Counted from the stretch's first letter, positions 50,978 through 61,914 are shown. The stretch is DNA of 64,000 nucleotides from Diabrotica undecimpunctata (GCF_040954645.1 NC_092806.1:130216151-130280150), one strand, 5' to 3'. Program-made: numbers and translations. Notes: generated by a model from the letters alone, not told the origin.

Positions 50978-51740
50978 ATGGCGTACACGTTTTCAGAAAT
51001 GACAGATATGCACATAATTCTGGGTAAGTTTGAGCAGGCTAAATTAGGATTTTTATTTCAATCAAAAATTCTGCTATCGGCCAACAGATCTTCTTCCTTA
51101 AATCTTTCCCGGTAATATAAGTCACAAAATTTCATATTTTGATCCCATGGTAAATGTGCTGTTTACAGATGAATCTTGTTTTACGAGATATTTACCTGAT
51201 GTTCTCCAAAGAGTGTGGAAAAGGCCTGGAGAATGATATGCCCAATTTTGCTTAACTTCTAGAGTGCAGTTTGGTGGTGGAGCTATAATGGTATGAGGCG
51301 ACATTTCTTTGGAAGCATATACAGATCCTTTTATGTTAGGGGCAATTGACCTTAATGCTGGTAGGTACATTGCGGAATGTCTAGAAGAATATGTGTTAGC
51401 TTATATGCATTTTTTAGGTGACAATTTTCTTCTAATGCAGGATAATGCTCGGCTGCACATAGCCACGACAACAATGTAATACTTCACAGATGTTGGTATT
51501 TAGTTACTAGCCTGGCCTCCTAGAAGTCCAGACCTTAACCCGATAAAGCATTAGTGAAATAACTTGGAAAATGTAGTTAGGCAAAGTTATGGCCAGTTTG
51601 AAACTGTGATAGCTTTAGAACAGGCGCTAATAAACGAGTGGGAACAAATAACACAACACCACATTTCTGCTTTGATCTAGTATACACTAGAAAGAATTAG
51701 AGAAGTTATTCGAGCTCGAGGAGGAAATAGTCGATTCTAG
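50978..51740 (+). pseudogene. Tc1-like transposase, broken
   Basis: After an N-terminal piece (MAYTFSEMTDMHIILG), the catalytic region is readable in changing frames: VNVLFTDESCFTRYLPDVLQ (first Asp), VQFGGGAIMV then GDISLEA, NFLLMQDNARLHIATTTM (second Asp), LLAWPPRSPDLNPIKH (Glu of NPIE replaced by Lys), EQALINEWEQITQHHI and a C-terminal RARGGNSRF with stop at 51738-51740. Internal stops at PGE* and V*GD and the lost Glu make it inactive. No terminal inverted repeat was confirmed. Confidence 0.78.
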
Positions 51741-51898
51741 TATCCATATTTCAGAAATATTTTAAAATTTTGATTTGACAACTATCTTACTCAGTAATAA
51801 AAAAAATTTTTATTTGTTGTTTCATTGGTCAATATTTTGTAATTTGTTTTTTATTTATGGTATGTTATTGAACATAAAAATAATTTATTGGAGTTAAA

Positions 51899-51987
51899 GT
51901 TTTTCTAATACTTTTTATTTTACTTAAAATAAACTTAGTGTCCGTGTTAGTTTTTCTAATACTTTTTATTTTACTTAAAATAAACTT
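51899..51987. repeat. Tandem duplication, 51-bp period
   Basis: GTTTTTCTAATACTTTTTAT, continuing through TTTACTTAAAATAAACTT, occurs at 51899 and again at 51950, joined by AGTGTCCGTGTTA. It lies just after the Tc1-like copy. Confidence 0.9.
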
Positions 51988-52179
51988 TTGCGGGTCAGTG
52001 TAGTTTATTGTCTCTACTGAAGACAATACATTCTTCAATTTCTTGAATGCCTGGTCTGTACTGTTTTTTTTCTTGTAGTGTTAATAAATAAATTTTTATA
52101 GTTTTCATATTATTTATTCAGTTTTTAAAAGATTTCTCACTATTTGTGCTACAACCAGGGTATTTAGCTTTTCTTTTTC

Positions 52180-52970
52180 TTTTTCCGTTGCCGTGGTCGT
52201 TCCTGCATCCTCTCTTCTGTTCCTTTAGTTCGAGCTATATTAAGTTTTTTAGATAGGTATATGTTTTCTAAATTTTCTTTCTTAAATTTGGAACCAGCAC
52301 TTCATCTCCATAATTATTCTTGAGTTCTTTATACTTTTCTCTAACGTTTTTTTGGATACTTCTCTCTTCAAACTTAATTTGATATTATTATTGATATGCA
52401 TGTTTTCTTCTTTATTAAATCTTAGTTTACTTCTCTTTCTCATTACTCCGTTTTTCTTTTTGTTATTGCTCAATTTCATTAGGCAAGCTTTTTTCCTAAT
52501 TTTACTGCAGATTCAATTCTTATTTCTTCATGTAGATATTGTTTAAATGTCATGTTTTTATTCTTAGACCTTTTGGTCTCCTATTCGTAATACTCCATTC
52601 TACTTTCCAATCGCGTTAAACTTTTCTTTTTTATTTCTCTAGTTGTTTTTGTAACTTATTGTTCTCTTTTTGCATCTTTTTCATCTCATGCTTAAAAACT
52701 TTATTGTCTATACGTATTTTCTTTATTTCCTTTCAACAGACATTTCAGCAGACTATTCGTATTCGTGTCTTGAATTGTTTATCTTCTGTGATTTTATTTT
52801 GTATTTCATATTGTTTTGGTGTTTTTTGTACTCCTTTAGACTTTATAGGAAGAAAGTGTTTCTGTTGTGTTCCTCTTTCTTTTGTCCGTGAGGTAATCGT
52901 CTCTGTCCGACATTGTTTCTTTTCTAGAAACAGCGGTAAAGATTTTGTCCTGATCGGAGACTAGTTCTCA
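52180..52970 (-). mobile_element. Possible ORF1-like coiled-coil region of a non-LTR element
   Basis: The - strand has MSDRDDYLTDKRKRN near 52900, KDAKREQ, FKQYLHEEIRIESAVKLGKK (about 52520), Lys/Glu-rich heptad-like stretches (52282-52479) and TKGTEERMQERPRQRKKKK (about 52210). Such charged coiled-coil leaders precede the endonuclease in some insect non-LTR elements. No enzymatic motif is present, so this is tentative. Confidence 0.4.
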
Positions 52971-53203
52971 TCTCTTTTCAGATTACTGAAAATTTAGTTT
53001 ATCCGTTAGTATTTAATGCCATTGAAAATCTGTCCACGCCGGCAACGCCGAATGGTACATAACTAATTCTGTGTTTATCGTGATTTTATAAATAAAACAG
53101 TTGACCTCGTGTTGAGATTGTTTTATTTTGTTTTATACCTACTTACTATATTGTATTTTTTGCAAATTTTTGCTAATTACATACACCATGGTAACACTTT
53201 TAA

Positions 53204-55299
53204 CCTTCGGAGTACGGAGATTATTTTACTTACTTAGATCACAATGATGGGTCAAGCATGACCCATTCTCATTTTATTTATAAGGATGTTATCAGAGTAG
53301 GAGTATCTTTAATTCAACAAAAATCAAAGAAACATAAAAATTATAATCCTAAATTATTGTATTTAAATTTTTTTAAGATGATTCACCATTCTGGTCTTTT
53401 TGGCAGTAGTTGCATTTAATTTTGACAATATCGACTTCGCGTTTTGAATTAGTATTACAAACAAATCGTTTACACATGCCATATCTTTTTAAATATTTAT
53501 TTGCTCTGCCCCTACAAGAATAACAACGACCTCGTTTTGTTGCAGATAGCGGCACTTCTATTTGCTTTAACACCGGTGGTCTCTATTGCAGCGATTACGG
53601 ATTTATGGTACCCGGTGGGTTCTTCTTGTATTGCTTCAGCTCTTCGTTTTATATTGTGTGAGGTTAATTGTTTTCCAAGCTCCTCCCGAAATAGTTTTCT
53701 GCGATGTTTTATATTTACTTGGGTATTCCATTCCGGATTTTTCATATTGCATAGAACGAAAGGCCATCTTCTTGTTGCTCTTTTACATGTGTACTCTCGG
53801 ATCAATTTATCTAAAATATCAACTTCACTTTTGGTTTTGTTGTAATCCAAAATAATCTTTTGTTTAAACTTTTGGTCTTCACCAGAAATTTCATGTTCAT
53901 TGTGTAAGGTCGATAATAATACAACAAACTTGTTAGGTTTGGTTACATATGAAACTAAAGTAATGTTTCTATTGAACAAAAATTTTGAAGAATACAGTGA
54001 ACGATCTGTCATTTCAAGCAATGATTTGGGTAAACTTTTCCTATTTTTTCTGATAGTACCCAAAAGAGTTAAATTTTTGGATAAGAGTTATTCAGATAAA
54101 GCAATTTCGGTAAAAAATTATCAGTTGTAATATTTTGACCAGACCTATACCAATGTTCTGCAAGTGTTTTAATAACTCTTGGCCCTTAGTTACGTTCAGA
54201 ATGATCACCAATCTTTTCAGTATTTATCTCAAAGCAATACAAGCTATAAAATAAAAATTTTCATCGTCACATAGGGTCCAAGCCTTTATACCATATTTTT
54301 TCGGTTTACTAGGTATATAAATCGGAAATGGACAACGTCCTCTAAAATCTATAAGCTGATCGTCGATAGTACCAACAGCAGATGGATCATATGATTTCCT
54401 ACAATTTTGGGCAAATAGATCAGCGATTTCTCGAATAGGACCTAATTTATCTCGTTCTCTTCTTTCTGCTCTTGTATCCAAATTATAAAAGCGAATATAC
54501 TTTAAAATACTTATAAATCTATCCCGGCTTAGAGATGCTTTATAAATAGGACGCGTAAATACATTATTTGTATTGGACCATAAATTATGCACCTTCTCAT
54601 GAGACTCTCTGGACTTTTCACATAATATAAATATACCAAAGAAAGCACGCAGTTTGACTAGATCAACGTCAATCCAATTCTTCATTTTTTTCTCGTTCTT
54701 ACTGTTATACGCAGCCATGAAGTCAATAGCTCTCTTCTTGGTATACTCGAGAATCATTGACATTATACTGTCAGAAAAAAATAAATTGAAGGCATCCATG
54801 CATGTCTCAATATTTTGACTTTTCGTAGTGAGACCTATGCTTTTCTGTAATAAATTACATGCCAATGTCTTACCCTTTTTTGGAGCTAAATAATGCTATG
54901 TTCGTTCTTCGCACATAACATCAGACACGTTAGATTGTTCACTATCTATATTTTCAAAAGTTGTCGCTAAAACTTCCTCGTTCTCGAGTTCAGTAATTGA
55001 TAAATTACTTTCATGTGCTTCTGGCTCACAACCGTCATTATCACTCACTTCACTACTGCTTTCATCCAGCTCTGCAACGTCATCTTCTTCACTATCTGAT
55101 TAGAGTAAGGCATATAACTCAGCTTTACTCAAAGGTTTATTCTTTTTCCACATTTTGATATAATACTGCACACTTCAAGATCGATGCTTGAATTAAATTT
55201 ATAAACAAACGTGAAATACCTCATTACACCAAAGTTAGACCTCTCGTCTCGGACGTTCTCATAGAATATGCCTATTAGACACTACATTTACTCCCAAGG
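53204..55299 (-). mobile_element. piggyBac-like transposon with TTAA target duplication
   Basis: TTAA flanks both ends (53200-53203 and 55300-55303). The ends are short inverted repeats CCTTCGGAGTA (left) and CCTTGGGAGTA (right, reversed). Subterminal palindromes sit inside each end: ATGGGTCAAGCATGACCCAT at 53251-53270 and CCGGGTCAAGACGGACCCGG, the latter just outside the proposed right end at 55431-55450. The element is 2096 bp and encodes a single decayed transposase on the - strand. It lies downstream of the MFS transporter gene. Confidence 0.75.
53373..55153 (-). pseudogene. piggyBac-like transposase, broken
   Basis: Probable start MWKKNKPLSKAELYALL at 55153, followed by a stop and an acidic stretch (SDSEEDDVAELDESSSEVSD). 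The main domain (54224-54865) includes WIDVDLVKLRAFFGIFILCE and RDRFISILKYIRFYNL, with the first catalytic Asp in GTIDDQLIDFRGRCPF then KPKKYGIK. NITTDNFFTEIALSE* (about 54110) holds the second Asp, with a stop after it. TLLGTIRKNRKSLPKSL and KTKSEVDILDKLIREYTCKR (third Asp) follow. The Cys-rich C-terminus RGRCYSCRGRANKYLKRYGM, CNYCQKDQ ends at 53373. Stops and frameshifts at three places make it a pseudogene. Confidence 0.88.
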
Positions 55300-55303
55300 T
55301 TAA

Positions 55304-55629
55304 CTTCTATCTACTAATATTTTTCTACAAACATAATCATTTGGCCTTGAATACGTTCACTGGTAAACAGAAACGGCTGCGTTTTACGTGTACCTACAAA
55401 CATATTGAAAATATTCTTCGAAATCCGAAGACCGGGTCAAGACGGACCCGGCGTCATAGATGTTACGTAGAGGAAAAACTGTAATTTGCATGTTAACGAA
55501 TGATAGACGAAAAAAATTGAATATGCAGAATGAAAAATATTGAATATGTTCTAAGAAGGAAAACTCTAAAAAAATATTAGTAATCAGGGGCAAGAATAAT
55601 AAGTCCCTATAAACCAAAAAAATTTACTT
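55304..55629. other. 3' flank of the MFS gene
   Basis: Contains the palindrome CCGGGTCAAGACGGACCCGG (55431-55450). No gene recognised on either strand. Confidence 0.45.
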
Positions 55630-55833
55630 TTATACATTGGTATTTTTTTCTTCTCTTTTAGAATTAATAAAAGCTGTATTTTCTCCAGACAAATATGTTT
55701 CTTTAACTTTTTTGTTATCAACATTATTCCAAACTTGTTCTTCGCCACTACCATATATGCAAAATATTATATTCGTGATTAAAAATATAAAGAACGTAAT
55801 CCAAAAAACTGTTCTCCATTCTTTCAGCGTGTG
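55630..55833 (-). CDS. SLC17-type MFS anion/phosphate cotransporter, last exon
   Basis: Acceptor TTGTGTTTTAG (read on the - strand) precedes (H)TLKEWRTVFWITFFIFLI, the start of the last membrane segment, then IIFCIYGSGEEQVWNN, the family's hallmark 'F..FGSGExQ.WN' after transmembrane helix 12, and a polar cytosolic tail ending EEKNTNV with TAA at 55630-55632. It joins in phase 0 to exon 60725-60963 (GTLTEN|HTLKEW). The family moves phosphate, urate, sialic acid or vesicular glutamate with protons or sodium; the substrate here is unknown. Confidence 0.85.
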   Translation of the reverse strand, partial: HTLKEWRTVFWITFFIFLITNIIFCIYGSGEEQVWNNVDNKKVKETYLSGENTAFINSKREEKNTNV

Positions 55834-56093
55834 CTAAAACACAAAAATATAATTAAGTGTTATTTATTCAATTTACCTACCAAATAACAAATTTTTCAGT
55901 TTATTAAATTTACTTAAAGTATAGGGCTTTTGATTGACCTTTTAATTAAACTTTCTTTATTTTTGATGTTAAAACCAAAATGATTGTTGACGGTTGATTA
56001 GAATATTTTCAGTTTACATATGGTTTTCAAGTGGTATGTGAAGGTGAAATTGAGTCTCCCAATCGGTTCCTATATATTGTAAAAAGCATACAT

Positions 56094-56136
56094 TACCATC
56101 GACTTCATATATTATTAATATATGAAGTCGATGGTA
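56094..56136. repeat. Perfect 21-bp inverted repeat (43-bp palindrome)
   Basis: TACCATCGACTTCATATATT-A mirrored around a single T. It lies in the last intron of the MFS gene. Confidence 0.95.
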
Positions 56137-56740
56137 GTGTGGTAGATGGAAGTCATATAAATAAATAAATCATTGAGTCAAATATTGTTTGTAATGAATA
56201 AACTCAGTAGAAGATTTTTTTTGGCTAGAGATGACTGAGTCCATTATAAATTTTTCGTTGCAGCCCATGAAATCTTTAAATCATCATTTTTGTGTAAGCT
56301 CTATGATATCGATTAGTGCACAACCTTATCAGATATGTTGGCTAAATAGGCTGTGAGCAGTTTATACAAAGTTGAACGGAAAATAATTGGGGTGTATTTG
56401 GCCAGTACTAAATATATTTCTTTTGGCTGTTACCTTGCTAAATAATCGCTAAAAACCCTCAGAACTGTCTTCAATTATAAATGGTCTACTGATTTTGCCT
56501 GTGACCATGCGACGGGAGATCCAATCAATTGCATTTACAATCACTTCACTTAATTTTTTGTGTCTTCCTCCTATTTAAGGCTAGGACGACAACAGAATAA
56601 TATTTTATTCTGTTGTACAACTTTCATAACAACTAACACTTTTAAAGCTGAACTTTTTGCGTAAAGTCGTCTTATGAAATCGACCTACCTTGTACGTATA
56701 AAACCAGCGTAATTAGTGTTATACCTATTTATACCTATAA

Positions 56741-58024
56741 AACAGCATTATATGGCGTCCGTGGAAAAACATTGATGGTGTTTCTTCCAGTGTTCCAGCA
56801 AAGAAAAAGCATTTATCTGCTGACGCTAGAGAAATCGTAAAAACAATATATAGTTCTTTACTTACAAGAGGACTTAATGCTAATACTGCTGCCAGTGAAA
56901 TATCTCATTTAACAAAAATACCTGTAACCACAGTGAAAAGAATTACATCAAATCCCATTAAGTCAAGAAGGAAGCGTAAGGATGCCGGTTCTACCAAATG
57001 TATTGACGAAAGTGATAAGGACTTAATAAGACGAAAAATTTACACAATGTACGAAGAGCAACGGATACCTACATTAGATGCTTTAAAACAACGGCTTACT
57101 AATGATGATACACAAATAAACTGTAGCCGCATTAGTCTTTGGAGGATTTTGTCTAAAATGGGCTTCAGATATCGTACAATTGACAAAAGGCAAGTGCTTA
57201 TGGAGTCCCATCGTTTACAAAAGTGGCGTACTGAATATATAACTTCCATAAGAAAGTACCGTACAGAAGATCGACCAATAATTTATCTGGACCAGACATG
57301 GTTTGACACTCATGAAACACCATCCAAAGGATGGTCCGATTCTTCCAACAGGTGTCAAACAAAAGCTCCATCAAACAAAGGGAAAAGAATAACAATTTTA
57401 CATGCAGGATCAGAAAATGGTTGGGTCCCAAATGCGTTATGGCTTTCTGCAAAGAACATTAAAGACTCCTGCGTGGACTACCATGAGGATACAACGGCAG
57501 AGCTTTTTGAGCAATGGTTTAACAATTGTCTTATACCTAACCTTCCTCAAAATAGTGTGATAGTAATGGACAATGCAAGTTACCACAGTCGTCAATTACA
57601 TAAGTCTCCAAGTGCAAATAACACGAAAATTGAAATTCAAAACTACCTGTTAGAAAACGATATATATTTTGAAGAAATTTATTTAAAAAATGAACTGTTA
57701 GAAGTGTTAAAATCATTTTCTATTAAAAAAGTATATGTTTGTGACGCATTGGCCGAGGACATGGGACATACAGTGTTACGGCGTCCGCCCTACTATTGTT
57801 TATTTAATCCCATAGAGCATATGTGGCACCAACTAAAGTCAAATGTTAGGTCACAAAATGTTTCTCTGACTTTAAGTGGTAGTGTAGTCGAATTAATCAG
57901 GAAATGTGTTGATGATATCTCCCCAGAAAGTTGGAAAAATTCAGTACGCCATGTAATGAACGTAGAAAATTCATATGTTACTTTGAATCACATAATTAAA
58001 CCAATTTTTTTTTGTAAATATTAA
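56741..58024 (+). CDS. IS630/Tc1/mariner-type transposase with long D-to-E spacing
   Basis: Open frame of 427 codons to the stop at 58022-58024; no in-frame Met precedes residue ~100, so the true start is uncertain or lost (a GTG lies at 56933). The N-terminal region has helix-turn-helix character (ARGLN/ NTAASEISHLTKIPVTTVKR). DDE motifs: RPIIYLDQTWFDTH (first Asp), NSVIVMDNASYHSR (second Asp), and RRPPYYCLFNPIEHMWHQLK (Glu). Eighty-one residues separate the second Asp from the Glu, against 34 in classical Tc1, close to the DD82E spacing reported for one IS630/Tc1/mariner branch (Sailor). Catalytic residues are intact. It lies in the last MFS intron, opposite in orientation. Terminal inverted repeats were not found by eye. 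Confidence 0.85.
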   Translation, partial: NSIIWRPWKNIDGVSSSVPAKKKHLSADAREIVKTIYSSLLTRGLNANTAASEISHLTKIPVTTVKRITSNPIKSRRKRKDAGSTKCIDESDKDLIRRKIYTMYEEQRIPTLDALKQRLTNDDTQINCSRISLWRILSKMGFRYRTIDKRQVLMESHRLQKWRTEYITSIRKYRTEDRPIIYLDQTWFDTHETPSKGWSDSSNRCQTKAPSNKGKRITILHAGSENGWVPNALWLSAKNIKDSCVDYHEDTTAELFEQWFNNCLIPNLPQNSVIVMDNASYHSRQLHKSPSANNTKIEIQNYLLENDIYFEEIYLKNELLEVLKSFSIKKVYVCDALAEDMGHTVLRRPPYYCLFNPIEHMWHQLKSNVRSQNVSLTLSGSVVELIRKCVDDISPESWKNSVRHVMNVENSYVTLNHIIKPIFFCKY

Positions 58025-58470
58025 CTTGTTTATTATTTTCTATATTTTTTTTTCAATTCATCTATTTTTTTGTACATTATGTATTCGTTTGTATGTATAT
58101 GCTGTAAATAGAACTATTATTACTGTACATTTTTAACGATATCCGATTAGGAAGAGCAAACACTTTTAAACACGCCAGTTTTTTGCTGACAGTCCTAAGC
58201 CTGTAAAAAGTGTGAATGAAAGTACCTTTCTGAATTTAGATCCATATACTACAATTATTTACGTAGAACAAAGAAACTACTTTCTTCATGTTAAAAATTG
58301 TTCAATTATCAAGTATAATCACTTGAACAACCTGAAAATACCATATGAAATAATTTAATAAATTTTTATAATCGTGTATTACACAGCTACCAATGTTATA
58401 TTAAATAACAAACTTTCTACAGTGCGACCCTGTGTACTTCGGTAGTTTATTGAGAGACTCTTGTATACAC
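58025..58470. other. 3' flank of the DDE transposase gene
   Basis: AT-rich sequence that should hold the right end of the transposon. No inverted copy of a left end could be located. Confidence 0.45.
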
Positions 58471-59738
58471 AATAGGATTCCTAGTGATGTGCTTAGAGGT
58501 TATTTTTAAATAACCGTTATAACCGTGGAAGTTATTTTCGGATAACTGTTATTTTAAACAGTTATCAGTTATTTAAGTTATTCAAGTCAAAATCTGACCA
58601 AGTTCTTCTTGGAAGTCCCAATATTGATATAACCGGCTTAGAGTTTGCCCTTGAATAAGGGCCATAATACAAAATTTGTCTATTTTTATACCTCTAGGTA
58701 AAAATATTTATAAAATTTTAGAAATAACTAAAATTGAACCCTTGAACACGTGTTTACGTGTTATTTTATTTTAAATATTTATAGAGTGGTACAAACAAAA
58801 ATTACTAATTCATTCATCCATTGCCTGTTATTCTCCCTATTTCTATTATTGACATCATATAACAATATAATGAATTTGCATTGTTTGTTGACATTAATTT
58901 TGTCATCATTTGCCATTATTATCATTTTCGAAATAAGAAAATGATAATAAAATCCTTCCTTGAATTACATTCGGAATACGGAAATTGTTTAGAATTCTAC
59001 CTTTTGCAATGTATCTTTTGTAAATCAGGTACTTAACCAAATTTGTAAATAAAATTGTTACTATGTCAGATATTAAAGCAATTGATAACGAAAAAAAATT
59101 TTAATGTTTTTTATTTATGTCTAAACATTCAAATTTCAATAATGTTAAAAAGTGAAGAATTAAATAAACAGTATTTAGGTTAGGTACATACATTACTCCC
59201 AAAAAGATAAATAAGTGGTCACTAAATAATTACTGTGTAAATAGGTATCTACATCTCGGATATTTCTTACTCTCGCTTCTAAAACGTAATACGTGATTTC
59301 CGCATTTTAACTGTCTAAATAACCGTGTACCAGAATAACCGTCTATCAGAATAACTGGCTATTTTTTTAATGCTAACGCTAATCTTTCCAGTAACTTACT
59401 TAGTAGTTACTCCAGTAACGTACATTAGCGTTAAATATACGTCCATGGTTAAAATATTGACTGTTATTCTCTGGTAGACGGTTATTCACTGGTAGACGGT
59501 TATTCAGGCAGTTAAAATGCGGAAATTAGACATAAGAAGCGAGTAATACCGGACTTAGCTCGGTATGTTGCAACACTATTAACAGCAGAATAATCGTTTA
59601 CTCAAGTAACTGACTTGATATAAAAAATAACTGAATAACTGGTAACTTATTTATTGGATAACTATTAGTCACTGTTATTTGTCAGTAACCAGTTATTAAT
59701 AACAGTTCCTGTTATATCGTCACTTCTCTAAATAGGAT
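58471..59738. mobile_element. Candidate non-autonomous hAT element with nested foldback
   Basis: AATAGGAT occurs at 58471-58478 and 59731-59738 (8 bp, the hAT duplication length). Just inside are TAGTGATGTGC (left) and, reversed, TAGAGAAGTGAC (right), similar to hAT ends. The interior is full of TAACAGTTATT-like words in both orientations near each end. The duplications do not sit flush with the left terminus, so the boundaries are provisional. No transposase is encoded. Confidence 0.5.
59264..59556. repeat. Inverted repeat of about 90-bp arms (foldback)
   Basis: ATTTCCGCATTTTAACTGTC and AATAACCGTSTACCAG words at 59264-59360 are mirrored at 59455-59556 (CTGGTAGACGGTTATT, CAGTTAAAATGCGGAAAT, AGAAGCGAGTAAT). 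The central ~95 bp also contain short inverted words (GCTAACGCTAATC / GATTAGCGTTA-like). Confidence 0.85.
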
Positions 59739-60105
59739 CAACTCAGGTAACCATAAAGCACAACCATTTTTCGTGAAACAAACTATACCTAAACCTTCTC
59801 TTCCATATATAAAAAGTTATGTTGCATATCTGGTTCTAATATAAAATTTGTTATAGAAATTGGATTGTTTAGTGGACTTCTTAAAAATAGCTTTACTTTA
59901 TAATCAGAATCTCCTTGTAAGAACCTATTTCTATTATCTCCATCAGTTGCGGCTCGTGGCTTTAGAGAAGGGTCGGGCTTCAATCATCACAGTAGATTTT
60001 TTATTTTTTTCCTATAAATTTAGAATCTAAACATGTTTATAAATTAACTCTAGTCTACTTTGTTTGGAAGTAGCGAAATATGTTATAACGTCATCGTAGA
60101 ATTTA

Positions 60106-60570
60106 TTAGAGTTTTGGAGAGATTTGAAAGTTTTTTTCTATTGACATTTGAGCCAAGCTTGACAGTCTCTCTTGTTTCATGGTGTTTCGACAATACGTTT
60201 TGATTCTCTTGAGGCACGAGAAATCCCGTTCATTTGAGGCAGAAGTTGATGGTAATGAGAGAATTAATGACAATAATTTATTGATTTCGATAAGAGTTTG
60301 TTGTGATGGATTGCAATATATAAAATTATACATATCTTGTACCTTATCCCACCTTCCAAAAATATTTGGATCAGCATATAAAACTTTTAATTCATTTTCT
60401 AATTTTATTTTATTAAAGAATGATGGATAATTTTTAATTAACTTTTCTAATAGATATCTTGGAAATTCTATGGCGTAATTTTTAAATTTTGATTCGTCAG
60501 ATAGGTGAAAAATTTGCAAATCTTCAAAATTCGAATAACAAGTATCTATTTGCATAATAATAGTATCCAA
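60106..60570 (-). mobile_element. hAT transposase C-terminal dimerisation domain
   Basis: 154-codon frame on the - strand. It ends with LSLILSLPSTSASNERDFSC then LKRIKTYCRNTMKQERLSSL and MSIEKN, the conserved hAT dimerisation region of the ZMYM1-like type. Upstream are ELKVLYADPNIFGRW and IEINKLLSL. The catalytic part is missing. It lies in the MFS intron just downstream of exon 60725-60963. Confidence 0.82.
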
Positions 60571-60724
60571 AATTTCAAAATATATTGGTTTTTAGAGATC
60601 TGTGTCTGTGTCATGTCTGTGAATACTCTGTATGAACTATTTTAAATTTTAAATTTAGAAATATTTAAAACAGATCAAAATATAATAAAATGCATCAATC
60701 TTAGATTATTAATCAATAACTTAC

Positions 60725-60963
60725 ATTTTCAGTTAAGGTTCCTGCTAAATAGGGCGCGATTATTCCAGTAATTGCACCAATTCCATTAACCAAAGCCATT
60801 AGAACCCCTGCATAATTCGGAGCTAAATCTAGAGCATTCACTTTTTTACCACAATAGAATGGTCCTAAAAATCCCATCGCCATTGTAAACATGGTCACAG
60901 TAAAATATCGGTGACAACCGGAATAAGAAGCTGCCATGATAAATATGCCTGGTCCCAGAGAAG
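60725..60963 (-). CDS. SLC17-type MFS anion/phosphate cotransporter, penultimate exon
   Basis: Read on the - strand: acceptor TTTATTTTAAG then (x)SLGPGIFIMAASYSGC, which is transmembrane helices 9-10, VTMFTMAMGFLGPFYCGKKV, LDLAPNYAGVLMALVNGIGA (the SLC17 signature 'N..DlaP.yaG.l.gi.N..g...G') and GIIAPYLAGTLTEN|GTAAGT. Helices 10-11 are complete. It splices in phase 0 to 55630-55833. Upstream exons must lie to the right of the window, since 60964-64000 holds only transposons and spacer. Confidence 0.88.
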
Positions 60964-61623
60964 CTTAAAATAAAAATCCCAAGTTACAGATAACTCTGGA
61001 TAAATAGGAGTTAAAGTCTAAAAATATCATATATACGTAGTTTCTTTAGGACTCTAATCTACAGTTTGTCAAATTTGGGATAAAAAACTACAACATTTGA
61101 AAAAATATACCTCCAATATGGACATATACTAAAACTTGTAAATTGATAGTATTCTGCAAGTTAAAACAAGTTCGTTAGCGCTTAATTCAATCCGAAATTG
61201 TAATTAAATAGGAACGTTCCTATCAAATCGTTTGACGTTAATTGTACTGGTAATTATTTGAGGACACAGTAGCGAGCGAGAAGCTATGCAAGTAAAACGT
61301 ACAGCTATAATAGCGGACGAGCTAAACACTCAAACATAAAGACATTTCATTTTCGGAAAATGGAATATCTTTCGGTAATGGGAAAAAACAAAGAAGTCAA
61401 CACATTATACAGTGATAGGTACCATACTAAAACCACATATTATTATTATAAGACATTCATAAATTTAAAAAATAAGACGCAATCTTACTGTGTGAGCACA
61501 AGGGAGCTAAACAATGGATAAAACAAGGAATATAAGAAACAGCGAATTATGAAACACAAGTGACTTTAGTAAAAACACCGACAAAAATATGAAGATTGCT
61601 ATGAAAGCTATGGATGCCATAGC
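60964..61623. other. Intron of the MFS gene, no gene recognised
   Basis: AT-rich intron sequence. No domain signature on either strand. Confidence 0.5.
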
Positions 61624-61914
61624 ATGAAATGCCAAATAATTGGTATTCTTCTTCTTCCTTTGCCCTATCCGTTTCGGACGTTGGCTATTAACAAGGCTAT
61701 TTTGACTTTGTTTACGGCACCTCTGAACAGTTCGGTCGATGTTAGTCCGAACCATTGTCGCAGGTTATGCATCCATGAGTGTCGTCTTCTTCCCGGTCCC
61801 CTCCTACTGTCGATTCTTCCTTGGACTATTAACTGTAGCAGCCGGTACTTAGTATGCCTCATGACATGTCCGAAGTACTCAAGCTTCCGTTTGGACATAC
61901 AAATTTTAAATTGA
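61624..61914 (-). mobile_element. 5'-truncated RTE tail
   Basis: SKRKLEYFGHVMRHTKYRLL, QLIVQGRIDSRRGPGRRRHS, WMHNLRQWFGLTSTELFRGA and KIALLIANVRNG, the same tail as at 20215-20605. The open frame is intact over 77 codons, so this is one of the younger tails. Confidence 0.85.

Noticed and set aside
52352..52964. Hydrophobic + strand ORFs resembling membrane proteins
   Set aside because: They are the complement of a Lys/Glu-rich coiled-coil region on the - strand and have no family signature.
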